Source: Korobacter sp963703075 (lineage in GTDB: Bacteria; Acidobacteriota; Terriglobia; Terriglobales; Acidobacteriaceae). Taken from it: a DNA stretch of 64,000 nt. The notes under the pieces are model-generated. The model was not told the origin of the DNA, did no database searches, and was given only the letters and a program-made list of their open reading frames with translations. The DNA is taken from NCBI GenBank assembly GCA_963703075.1, contig OY969786.1:1736001-1800000 (forward strand), read 5' to 3'. Made by a program: the position numbers and the translations under genes. Below, one piece after another: positions 17,892 through 25,482 of the stretch. Position 1 is the first letter of the stretch. Every line of letters starts with the position of its first letter.

Positions 17892-18219
17892 ATGGCACTG
17901 ACCCAGGAAGAAGTCCTTAGCGCATTGAAAGATTGTTATGACCCGGAGATTCCCGTCAACATCGTGGATCTCGGTCTGGTGTACGCGGTTCGGATTAAAC
18001 CGACCGACGTGCCGGGCACGACCGGAGAGGATATCGAAGTCGACATGACGCTGACTTCGCCAGGTTGCCCTTCGCATGGGTCCGATCAGTGACTCCGTGC
18101 AGCGGCGGCTGTTTCAGCTGGCGGGTGTGGTCAACGCGAAGGTGGAGATGATCTGGGACCCGGTGTGGACGCCTGAGAGAATCAGTCCCGACGCTCGCAA
18201 GCAGCTCGGCATCGAGTAG
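17892..18219 (+). pseudogene. DUF59/MIP18 (SufT-like) Fe-S assembly protein gene with +1 frameshift
   Basis: The first 62 codons encode an ordinary DUF59 domain (DCYDPEIPVNIVDLGLVYAV, then DMTLTSPGCPSHG). That frame meets TGA at 18090. Skipping one base near GGG at 18078-18080 continues it as PISDSVQRRLFQLAGVVNAK, then IWDPVWTPERISPDARKQLG and a stop at 18219. This restores a normal 108-residue protein. The family contributes to Fe-S cluster carriage and maturation. A base is in excess either through mutation or through a sequence error in the G run. Confidence 0.8.
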
Positions 18220-18225
18220 CGCGTG

Positions 18226-18254
18226 CAAAGAAAAGCAGCCCGCAAGGGGCTGCT
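18226..18254 (-). terminator. Intrinsic terminator for the minus-strand gene at 18274
   Basis: AGCAGCCC (18234-18241) pairs with GGGCTGCT (18247-18254) around a 5-base loop. Read on the minus strand, the stem is followed by TTTTCTTT. It lies in the gap between convergent genes; the plus side lacks a T-tract. Confidence 0.75.
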
Positions 18255-18273
18255 CATTGCAAAACCGTAGGTC

Positions 18274-18561
18274 TTAGCGACTGTAGTCGCGAATCTCTTC
18301 CCATGCAGCGGCGCCCCGTTCCTCGGCAGCTTCCGCAAATCGTTCACCAATCTTCTGCAAGGTGGAGAAGATCTGGGTTCCACGCTGTAGATATTCCGGC
18401 GCATTCTCCCACACGGCCTCGAACTTTTCCGGATACTCGGATGCGAGAATCGCCAAACCGCCGGCGGCCAGCGCAGTGCCGATCGAACGGCGACCGGTAA
18501 AGAAGAGGACAGCCCCCACTCCTACCGAGCCAAAAATAACTGCTTTCTTCCAATTCTGCAT
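18274..18561 (-). CDS. Small membrane protein of unknown function
   Basis: 95 residues. The start ATG at 18561 has GGAGG seven bases upstream, which decides it over the longer open frame. A hydrophobic, glycine-rich segment with two parts (AVIFGSVGVGAVLFFTG and SIGTALAAGGLAILASEYP, residues 7-45) is followed by an acidic/polar amphipathic tail (PEKFEAVWENAPEYLQRGTQ onward). The layout suggests a membrane-anchored protein with a cytoplasmic helix. I do not recognise a named family. Confidence 0.7.
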   Translation of the reverse strand: MQNWKKAVIFGSVGVGAVLFFTGRRSIGTALAAGGLAILASEYPEKFEAVWENAPEYLQRGTQIFSTLQKIGERFAEAAEERGAAAWEEIRDYSR

Positions 18562-18720
18562 TGCGATCCTCCGCGATCCTGGATCTCGAATTTCCCGGGT
18601 GCAGGCACACACCCACTCAAGACTTAGAGACGTGCCACAGAGATTCCGTTGTATCCCGTTCGCGCGAAGTATGTCCAGTGAGGAGGGTGGTGCCCAGAAA
18701 TAAAGGCGGGGGGGAAATAA

Positions 18721-18797
18721 TGGTGCGCCCGGAGAGATTCGAACTCCCGACCTAATGCTCCGGAGGCATTCGCTCTATCCAGCTGAGCTACGGGCGC
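18721..18797 (-). tRNA. tRNA-Arg (anticodon CCG)
   Basis: The minus strand folds into a complete cloverleaf. The acceptor stem is GCGCCCG/CGGGCGC, followed by discriminator A and an encoded CCA. The D arm contains AGCTGGATA, the anticodon stem is AATGC/GCATT with loop CTCCGGA, and the T loop is TTCGAAT. The loop centre gives anticodon CCG, reading the CGG codon. Confidence 0.97.
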
Positions 18798-18808
18798 ACA
18801 CCAAAGTC

Positions 18809-18814
18809 ATTATA
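18809..18814 (-). promoter_or_regulatory. -10 element of tRNA-Arg
   Basis: TATAAT on the minus strand ends 11 bases before the mature tRNA 5' end. No good -35 is visible. Confidence 0.5.
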
Positions 18815-18881
18815 GCCGACACGGAAACCGTAACGCGGCGCAAGTTGGAGCGGGGGCCATTCCCTTTTGCAACTCAGGGCG

Positions 18882-19385
18882 TTAAGCAGCACGAGCCAAG
18901 GTGCGCGCTGGGAGTTGGCCGCGAAACCGCCGGACGGCAACGATCCCCATCCCGATGAATGCAACGAGGACGACCAATTGCGCAACTTTGAAGGGAGCTT
19001 CTGTCTGCGTGGGAGCAAGCGCCTTGAGCGAGGGAACTTTCTCAAAGAGTTGCACGATGAGAACGAACACGTTGAAATACAGCATCAATACGGCCGCCAC
19101 AACGTAGGTGCGTCGCAAGCGTCCCCCGGCCAGCACGCCCCGACGTGCCCAGAGACCAATGCCTAACGTGATCAGCGAAAGGACACCGAGAATCTGGCCC
19201 GGGGTGACTCCATGAAAAGGAAAAAAGAATCCGGTGATGCTGGTAATCGCCGTGGTCCATAGAAAGAAAGTCGTCCAACTGGGCAGAAACCGGTTGCTGA
19301 TAAGCCCGGAGACCACGGCAAAGCCTGCAGCTATCGCGGCGAGACTGACGGCGACGTGAAAGACAGTGAATGCATTAAGCAGCAT
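18882..19385 (-). CDS. Integral membrane protein of unknown function
   Basis: 167 residues, with ATG at 19385 decided by GAGGAG about seven bases upstream. Four or five hydrophobic helices are visible: FTVFHVAVSLAAIAAGFAVV, FLPSWTTFFLWTTAITSITG, ILGVLSLITLGIGLWARRG, VVAAVLMLYFNVFVLIVQLF and VAQLVVLVAFIGMGIVAVRR. The charged C-terminus is cytoplasmic if the positive-inside rule holds. It resembles small uncharacterised membrane proteins common in soil bacteria. No functional motif is seen, and no operon partner lies on the same strand nearby. Confidence 0.75.
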   Translation of the reverse strand: MLLNAFTVFHVAVSLAAIAAGFAVVSGLISNRFLPSWTTFFLWTTAITSITGFFFPFHGVTPGQILGVLSLITLGIGLWARRGVLAGGRLRRTYVVAAVLMLYFNVFVLIVQLFEKVPSLKALAPTQTEAPFKVAQLVVLVAFIGMGIVAVRRFRGQLPARTLARAA

Positions 19386-19605
19386 TGGGATCTCCTCGTT
19401 TCCAGGATGGCGCTTACGAAACAAAGTGGCCCGGTAGTGCTCGGCCAACGATGAAGAAGCCGGATCAAATTATTCTTTGGATTTGCGCTGCAGGCCGAGG
19501 ATGCGATGACAACCGGTAAATCCTATACCAATTCCGCTGCGATGGGAGTTGGTATCATCTGCTGCTACAACCAGCGGCTCTGAATTTGGGCGAAACTGAT
19601 CACTG

Positions 19606-19623
19606 AGGCGGCGATCGCCGCCT
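19606..19623. other. Perfect 18-bp palindrome downstream of the ECF sigma gene
   Basis: AGGCGGCGATCGCCGCCT reads the same on both strands. It lies 48 bp beyond the sigma-factor stop, with no T-tract. It may be a 3' stem-loop or a protein-binding site. The rest of 19386-19671 shows nothing I recognise. Confidence 0.4.
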
Positions 19624-19671
19624 ATCGGGCAGACGGGTCTCCGTGCGATTGTTCGGGTGGACTTCTAGTCC

Positions 19672-20244
19672 CTACGCCGCCTTCAGCATGGCGCGCAGCC
19701 GCTTTCTTCCCTTATGCAGCTGCGACTTGCTGGTTCCCTGGCGCACGCTCATAATCTCGCAAATTTCCTGATGCTCATAGCCATGGAAATCGTGCAGCAG
19801 AAGCGTGGAGCGATAGCCGGGCGCCATTTTGTTAATCAAACGCTCGAGTGTTACCCGGTCGGTGATCGACTGGAGAGCGCGATCCTGGACCTTGAGAACG
19901 CGTTCGAGTTGCACGACCTTGGTCTGGTCTTCCTGCCATTGAGCGAGCGACTCATTGTTGTCCTTCGCTTGCTGGTCGCGGATATACATGAGCGCGGTGT
20001 TGCGCGCAATCTGGTACAGCCACGTGCCAAATTGCGATTGCCCTTTGAACAGGTGGATTTTGCGAAGCACCAGCAGAAACGTGTCCTGCACTAGCTCTTC
20101 GCTGATAGCGTGGTTCTTAACGAATCGATGGCAAACGGCAAACACCAGGCTCCGGTACTGCAGATAAATCTGCTCGAACGCAAGTCGGTCGCCGGCCATT
20201 GCGGCAGTGATCACGGTGGGATCGATCGCAGCTCTTTTGGCCAT
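19672..20244 (-). CDS. ECF-type RNA polymerase sigma factor
   Basis: 190 residues with the two conserved regions of group IV sigma factors. Region 2 spans about residues 15-80 (FEQIYLQYRSLVFAVCHRFV, then ELVQDTFLLVLRKI and FGTWLYQIARNTALMYIRD), recognising the -10 element. Region 4 spans about residues 130-188 (MAPGYRSTLLLHDFHGYEHQ, then EICEIMSVRQGTSKSQLHKG), recognising the -35. No anti-sigma gene is adjacent, although the next upstream genes on the same strand encode a HAAS-like membrane protein and a PadR repressor. I chose ATG at 20244; the frame is open to 20301. Confidence 0.92.
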   Translation of the reverse strand: MAKRAAIDPTVITAAMAGDRLAFEQIYLQYRSLVFAVCHRFVKNHAISEELVQDTFLLVLRKIHLFKGQSQFGTWLYQIARNTALMYIRDQQAKDNNESLAQWQEDQTKVVQLERVLKVQDRALQSITDRVTLERLINKMAPGYRSTLLLHDFHGYEHQEICEIMSVRQGTSKSQLHKGRKRLRAMLKAA

Positions 20245-20358
20245 GAAGATGTGATGGCTGCACAATGAACGGGAACACGCGTCAATGCACGCCATCCACA
20301 TGAGCCACGCCGAGCCGGAAGCTGCGCACCAACGTGCAGCTCTCGCAAGGCTTGAGGC

Positions 20359-21360
20359 TCAGGAAAAAAATTGGGTTAGCGCAGCGCGTGGATGCAAACG
20401 CGGAAAGATGAGCTTGCCGATCTCGTACACCAACTGCAGCGACAGGATGATGACAACAACCTTCCAGCCGAGATGCATGGCCTGGTTGATGGACTCAACC
20501 GCCTTCTGAAATTTTGCCGGATCCGCATCCGGAGCCAGGGTGACGTATTCGCGCACATGCAGCAGGTAGCCGATGATTGCGATTGCACTTGCCTTGGTTG
20601 CGAGATCGACAGCAACCCGCCATCCCCGCACGTGCGGCGAAACAATCGCCATCAACTTGATGGCAAGTTGAATGGATACGAAGATCAGGGCGAGTTCGTA
20701 AACCTTGGTCCAAACCGGTGCGGGCCGAAAGGTGTTGAGATAGAACGCTCCCGGCCCGAGCACGAGGAACGGATGCCGGCGCACCACAAGCAGGAAGGAA
20801 AGAGTGAACAAGCTGCCGATGAAATCGAAGATCGGATGCGTCCGGCGAGTCGCTTCGGGCTCCACTTTCGGCAACTTGCGCGGACTCCACGCATAGAGGA
20901 CCCGGGAATTTTTCAGGTAGCGAGAGGTTGCAAATTCCATCAGCGCAAATACGAGGGTGAACCATGCGGCGGAATAGAATGCAACGGGAACGAAGCCGGT
21001 CACGATCTCGACAATGCGCTCCACCGTGACGGGCTCAAAGATAAACCGCGACGCATGGGCGATTGTGTAGATCAACGCAATCCACGGAAAAGCCACCCGC
21101 ATGACGTACCAATAAAATGGGAACACCGCAGGGCCGATGAGATGCTGTTGCGGGAGGTAGCGCGCAGCCACCAGCATCGGATGCCCGTGCTGCTTCAGCA
21201 CCGCTTCTTGTTCGTCAAGGTTCAAAGGGCGTCCGAGTTCCTGCTCGCGATCTTCGACTGACGATAGGATGTTCGCCCGCAGCTCCGCGAGAATGTCCTC
21301 GCGCCGTTCCTTGGGAAGATACTTCCCCACCGCGAATAGATAACGATCGATCAGTTCCAT
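20359..21360 (-). CDS. HAAS-domain multi-pass membrane protein paired with PadR
   Basis: 333 residues. The first 85 form a soluble helical domain of the HAAS/DUF1700 type: MELIDRYLFAVGKYLPKERR, then ILAELRANILSSVEDREQEL and LDEQEAVLKQHGHPMLVAARY. About six transmembrane helices follow (for example FYWYVMRVAFPWIALIYTIA, VPVAFYSAAWFTLVFALMEF and VVVIILSLQLVYEIGKLIFP). In many bacteria this domain is encoded next to a PadR regulator and is thought to transduce a signal to or from it. Here the PadR stop is 2 bp from this start, so they are one transcript. Confidence 0.8.
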   Translation of the reverse strand: MELIDRYLFAVGKYLPKERREDILAELRANILSSVEDREQELGRPLNLDEQEAVLKQHGHPMLVAARYLPQQHLIGPAVFPFYWYVMRVAFPWIALIYTIAHASRFIFEPVTVERIVEIVTGFVPVAFYSAAWFTLVFALMEFATSRYLKNSRVLYAWSPRKLPKVEPEATRRTHPIFDFIGSLFTLSFLLVVRRHPFLVLGPGAFYLNTFRPAPVWTKVYELALIFVSIQLAIKLMAIVSPHVRGWRVAVDLATKASAIAIIGYLLHVREYVTLAPDADPAKFQKAVESINQAMHLGWKVVVIILSLQLVYEIGKLIFPRLHPRAALTQFFS

Positions 21361-21362
21361 GT

Positions 21363-21713
21363 CTAAACCTCTTGCAGGATGCGGGTCAGGGATTGGTTCA
21401 TGCTCTCCCATTCCACCAGTAGCTTCTGCAGCACTTCTTCCCCGAGCACCGAGACTCGATAAAATCGCTTATTGCGTTTCTCTTCTTCGCGCCACTCACT
21501 GACGAGCAATCCCTGCGTCTCCAGTCTCCGCAACAACGGATAGAGCGTACCTTCGTCGATGGGCAGGCCGCCGTCGGCCAGAGCCTTGCGGAGGGTGTAT
21601 CCATACCGCTCGGTGCGGAGCTGCACCAGGACGGCGAGCACCAGGCATCCTCGACGCAGCTCGAGGCGAAGGTTTTCGAACAACTCGCCGGCTTGGTAGT
21701 CGCTAGGCTTCAT
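21363..21713 (-). CDS. PadR family transcriptional regulator
   Basis: 116 residues. The PadR winged helix is plain: LRLELRRGCLVLAVLVQLRT, RYGYTLRKALADGGLPIDEG (recognition region), TLYPLLRRLETQGLLVSEWR and KRFYRVSVLGEEVL (wing). The C-terminal helix ENVLQ-type dimerisation segment is short, as in the small PadR class. It precedes the HAAS-like gene by 2 bp. A palindromic site overlaps its own start codon, which suggests autoregulation. Confidence 0.92.
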   Translation of the reverse strand: MKPSDYQAGELFENLRLELRRGCLVLAVLVQLRTERYGYTLRKALADGGLPIDEGTLYPLLRRLETQGLLVSEWREEEKRNKRFYRVSVLGEEVLQKLLVEWESMNQSLTRILQEV

Positions 21714-21748
21714 ACAGTATGTGACACATACTATGCGTCACACTGTAT
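21712..21748. promoter_or_regulatory. Putative PadR operator
   Basis: TGTGAC (21720-21725) and GTCACA (21737-21742) form a perfect inverted pair. They are flanked by ATACAGT (21712-21718) and ACTGTAT (21742-21748). The site covers the padR start codon and the promoter region between it and the divergent YkgJ gene, the position expected for an autoregulated PadR repressor. Confidence 0.6.
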
Positions 21749-21839
21749 ATGGGTCAAGGGCTAATTTAGGTGAAGATTCAATGACTTACGAAATGTGGCC
21801 ACTGGGTGAGGCGCGACGTCGTGCGATGATGCTTGAGAA

Positions 21840-22451
21840 ATGAAGCAGGCGGGACTTCCAAGTGGCGACGACAAGCTGGTGCAGATTGTGGATGCCGCCT
21901 TCGCGGATGCAGCGCGCAAGAGCGGCCCATGGCTGCTCTGCCGGGCAGGATGTTCGCAGTGCTGCCATGGGGTCTTCGCGATCCACCAGCTCGACGCCGA
22001 ACGCCTACGCCAGGGATTGGCGGAACTGGGGAGAGGGGATCCAGAACGCGCCGGTCGGGTTCGGCAGCGCGCAATCGCGGCGGTGGAAAAGCTGGCACCG
22101 GACTTCCCCGGCGATGCCGAGACAGGGCTTCTGGACGAAAGCGACACGGGTGAAGAACAGTTTGAAGAGTTCGCCAACGACGATCCCTGCCCTGCCCTCG
22201 ATCCAACGACCGGAACGTGCGACTTGTACCAGTGGCGGCCGATGACGTGCCGGGTCTTCGGGCCTCCGGTGCGTTCCGAAGATGGATTGGGCGTGTGCGA
22301 GCTTTGTTACCACGGCGCCACCCCGGAAGAAATCGCGAGCTGCGAGATGTTGCCGGACCCCGACGATCTTGAAGCCGACCTGGTGCGCGAATTCGAGAGA
22401 ACGACGGGCCGTCACGGAAAAACGATTGTCGCGTTTGCAATCGGCAAGTGA
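21840..22451 (+). CDS. YkgJ family cysteine-cluster protein
   Basis: 203 residues with the cysteine pattern of the YkgJ/CxxCxxCC (UPF0153) family. CRAGCSQCC (about residues 34-42) lies near the N-terminus, and CPALDPTTGTCDLYQWRPMT with CRVFG (about residues 117-142) comes later, with a further C-x2-C (CELC) after it. The cysteines are thought to hold an Fe-S cluster or zinc; the biochemical role is not settled. The N-terminal region between the clusters is variable. Its 3' end faces the TrmJ-like gene 10 bp away. Confidence 0.88.
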   Translation: MKQAGLPSGDDKLVQIVDAAFADAARKSGPWLLCRAGCSQCCHGVFAIHQLDAERLRQGLAELGRGDPERAGRVRQRAIAAVEKLAPDFPGDAETGLLDESDTGEEQFEEFANDDPCPALDPTTGTCDLYQWRPMTCRVFGPPVRSEDGLGVCELCYHGATPEEIASCEMLPDPDDLEADLVREFERTTGRHGKTIVAFAIGK

Positions 22452-22461
22452 ATCCCCAGAT

Positions 22462-23205
22462 TCATTCGGAGGCGCGCAGCTTCCACAGCAGCTTGCGGAA
22501 CATGCCTAACAGGAGTTCTGCATCCTCGGAGTTGAGCGCGAGCCGCCGCATCAGTCGGCGCAGTTTGTCTTCGGTGGCCGCGGCTGCTCCAGCTTTCATG
22601 TAGGAACTGGCCGCGAGCGCATCGCGGAGCACTTCGGTCAAACGATCGAGTTCCACCGAGGTAGCTGGCTTGCTCGAAGTGGCGGCACTTTCGGCCGGCA
22701 ATTTTCGCACGATCTCATATAGACAGACTGCAACTGACTGGCCGAGGTTCATCGAGAGATGTTCCTGCCGAGTGGGTATGTGCATCAGCCAATGACAGTG
22801 GCTGAGGTCGTCTTTTGACAAGCCACGCTTTTCCGATCCGAAGAGCAGCGCAACGTTGCCGGAGCCGAGGTGTTGGCGAATCATTGGCGCGGCCGAGGGC
22901 AAACTGTGCAGCGGGTGTTGCAACTCCCGGTCACGGGCCGCAGTGGTGCCGACGACCAGGGAGCAGTCGCTCACGGCATCGGCAAGGGAAGTGAATTCCT
23001 CCGCATTTTTCAGGAGTTCCGCGGCACCGACTGCCGACTGCGCCTCTCGAAAGGATGGATCGTAGGGATTCACAAGCCGCAAACGCAGCACGCCGAAATT
23101 GCTCATAGCGCGTGCGGCGGCTCCGATGTTGAGCGGATTGCGGGTTGAAACCAGCACCACGCGAAGATGGTCGAGCAGACCTTGCGCGGATTGATCTTCA
23201 TCCAT
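22462..23205 (-). CDS. TrmJ-like SPOUT RNA 2'-O-methyltransferase
   Basis: 247 residues with a SpoU/TrmH-class knot. VSTRNPLNIGAAARAMSNFG (motif 1), NVALLFGSEKRGLSKDDLSH (motif 2, SAM-binding knot) and HLSMNLGQSVAVCLYEIVRK (motif 3) are intact. The arrangement with a C-terminal helical extension (residues 170-247, including EDKLRRLMRRLALNSEDAEL) matches TrmJ, which methylates position 32 in the tRNA anticodon loop using S-adenosylmethionine. I chose ATG at 23205; an in-frame start at 23241 would add 12 residues. Confidence 0.87.
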   Translation of the reverse strand: MDEDQSAQGLLDHLRVVLVSTRNPLNIGAAARAMSNFGVLRLRLVNPYDPSFREAQSAVGAAELLKNAEEFTSLADAVSDCSLVVGTTAARDRELQHPLHSLPSAAPMIRQHLGSGNVALLFGSEKRGLSKDDLSHCHWLMHIPTRQEHLSMNLGQSVAVCLYEIVRKLPAESAATSSKPATSVELDRLTEVLRDALAASSYMKAGAAAATEDKLRRLMRRLALNSEDAELLLGMFRKLLWKLRASE

Positions 23206-23325
23206 CCCCGCGATTCTAGAGGTCAGCAAAGACCTGCGCAATCGGATGGTCGAGCTTGATTTAGCGTAGGACGTGGTAACCTTCGTAAACGTTTTTTTGA
23301 CTTTGTCTTTCCGGGGACACGCATA

Positions 23326-25275
23326 GTGAGATCCTCTCGATTTCTGGCAGTATTCGTTTCTCTCGCATCGAACATTTTTTTAGCGCCGGCATGGTCACAA
23401 AACACTTCTCATGCTGCGGCTATCGTCGATTCCATTCCGAATATCAAGCGTATCGAGCAAGTAGCGATTTCGCCGGATGGCAAGCAGGTTGCGGCGGTGG
23501 TGGAAGGACAACTTTCCGTCTCATCGGCCACCGGTGGCGATTCGCATTCGATTCCTCTTGGAAACAAGCTTCACGCCCGCGAGGTCACCTGGAGCACCGA
23601 CAGCAAATCGCTTGCAGTCATTGCTGACTTAGACGGCGAAGTTCCCCAGTCGGAAGTCTGGGTGTACGACGGCGGTTCGCCGAAGCGGATCGCAGAATTG
23701 CACGGGTTCGTAGAGACCCCGCGTTTCTCGCCTGACGGATCAAAGCTGGCGGTGCTGTTCATCGAAGATATACCGCGCATTGCCGGACCGCTGCAACCGA
23801 TGACGCCGATGGCAGGCGTAATCGACGAAAAGATTTTCGAGCAACGGATCACGACGATCGATCTCTCTTCCGGCGCAGTGCGACAGGTTACACCGCCCGA
23901 CGTCTACGTGTATGAATACGATTGGCAGCATGATGGCAGCGGGTGGGCAGTGATTGCAGCCCACGGTTCCGGCGACAACAACTGGTGGATTGCGCGGCTC
24001 TATCGCGCTGAAGCCGCAGGAGGAACACTGCAGGAGCTCTACGCGCCGAAGCTGCAAATCGCCATGCCGCATGTTTCTCCGGATGGAAAGAGCATCGCCT
24101 TCATTGAAGGACTGATGAGCGACGAGGATGTGGTCGGCGGCGATGTTTACATGGTGCCGATCACAGGCGGGGCGGCGCGCAATTTGACGCCCGGCATCAA
24201 GACCTCGCCGGCTTCGTTGGCGTGGGCCTCCGACGGCAGCATTTTGTTCGGAGAGAATGTGGATGGCGATTCTGGTTTTGGCAGGGTCACGCTAGCGGGC
24301 GCAGTCACCCACGGTTGGAAAGGCGAAGAGGAAGTAACCACTCACTTCTGGGGGAACATCGAGGCGACTTATTCCGCGGACGGCCAGCAGAGCGCGGTGA
24401 TCCGGCAAACCAGGAGCGAGGCTCCGGAGATCTGGGTTGGACCGATCGGAAAGTGGACCAAGCTTACGTCGCTGAATGAAGAGGCCGCGGCGACGTGGGG
24501 CAAGTCGAAAAGCGTTCATTGGATGAACGGCTCAACGCCTGTGCAAGGCTGGCTCACGATGCCAAAAGAAATCGTCCCCGGGAAGAAATATCCGCTGGTC
24601 ATTACGGTGCATGGAGGACCTTCGTCCGCCTGCACATCGCATTGGGACCCATTATTCGGCGCCCCAGAATCCCTGATGGGGTATTTCGCGCTCTGTCCTA
24701 ACCCACGCGGCAGCTACGGACAAGGCGAGGCGTTTACGCGAGCCAACGTGAAGGATTTCGGCGACGGCGACTTTAAAGACATCGTGGCTTCGATCGATGC
24801 GCTCGCCAAGGAGTATCCCATCGATACGAAGAAGGTCGGTATCGGCGGCCATAGCTACGGCGGATACATGACGATGTGGGCCGAGACCCAGACCAATCGC
24901 TTTGCTGCGGCCGTCGCAGGAGCGGGAATTTGCGATTGGCTGAGCTACTACGGATTGAACGATATCGATGAATGGATGCTTCCCTTCTTCGGCGCATCCA
25001 TTTATGACGATCCGGCGGTGTACGCCAAGAGCGACCCAATGCACTTCATGAAGCACGTCAAGACGCCGACGTTGATTATGGTTGGCGACCGCGATGGAGA
25101 AGTTCCGATGGAACAGTCGGTGGAGTGGTGGCACGCATTGAAATCGCAGCATGTGCCGACAACTCTCGTGGTGTATCCGAACGAAGGACATGCCATTGGC
25201 CGTCCCGCCGACCGTCGTGACTACACCGTGCGTTCACTCGCGTGGTTCGAGGAATGGTTCACGAAGGTGGAGTGA
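23326..25275 (+). CDS. S9 family prolyl oligopeptidase-like serine peptidase
   Basis: 649 residues, start GTG at 23326 opening into a signal peptide (FLAVFVSLASNIFLAPAWSQ). A seven-bladed propeller-like region covers residues 35-390 (ISPDGKQVAAVVEG, then FSPDGSKLAVLFIED). The catalytic domain carries IGGHSYGGYMTMWAET (nucleophile Ser), VGDRDGEVPMEQ (Asp) and YPNEGHAIGRPADR (His). A likely oxyanion region is VITVHGGPSSACTSHW. The layout is that of acylaminoacyl/dipeptidyl peptidases. It is the second S9 enzyme in the window and is monocistronic as far as I can see. Confidence 0.9.
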   Translation: MRSSRFLAVFVSLASNIFLAPAWSQNTSHAAAIVDSIPNIKRIEQVAISPDGKQVAAVVEGQLSVSSATGGDSHSIPLGNKLHAREVTWSTDSKSLAVIADLDGEVPQSEVWVYDGGSPKRIAELHGFVETPRFSPDGSKLAVLFIEDIPRIAGPLQPMTPMAGVIDEKIFEQRITTIDLSSGAVRQVTPPDVYVYEYDWQHDGSGWAVIAAHGSGDNNWWIARLYRAEAAGGTLQELYAPKLQIAMPHVSPDGKSIAFIEGLMSDEDVVGGDVYMVPITGGAARNLTPGIKTSPASLAWASDGSILFGENVDGDSGFGRVTLAGAVTHGWKGEEEVTTHFWGNIEATYSADGQQSAVIRQTRSEAPEIWVGPIGKWTKLTSLNEEAAATWGKSKSVHWMNGSTPVQGWLTMPKEIVPGKKYPLVITVHGGPSSACTSHWDPLFGAPESLMGYFALCPNPRGSYGQGEAFTRANVKDFGDGDFKDIVASIDALAKEYPIDTKKVGIGGHSYGGYMTMWAETQTNRFAAAVAGAGICDWLSYYGLNDIDEWMLPFFGASIYDDPAVYAKSDPMHFMKHVKTPTLIMVGDRDGEVPMEQSVEWWHALKSQHVPTTLVVYPNEGHAIGRPADRRDYTVRSLAWFEEWFTKVE

Positions 25276-25482
25276 TGTTTCAGATGGATGAAATGCGAAT
25301 TCTTTACAGACTCGTGTTTCGTTTTATGGTGGCACGAAACGGCTCACCTGCCAGCACATATCGAAATAATGTTGGTATTACGACACATGGGTGCTGTTGT
25401 CTAAGGTGATCTCCTGTCCCTTGCTCGCTACCGTCCCGGTAGAATGGAAGCAGGCTTTTTACCAACAAGGACAGGATTATTA

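Noticed and set aside
21712..21748. Reading the palindrome as a CRP-type site
   Set aside because: TGTGAC/GTCACA resembles a CRP half-site pair, but the spacing and its position over the padR start fit a PadR operator better, and no CRP gene is in the window.
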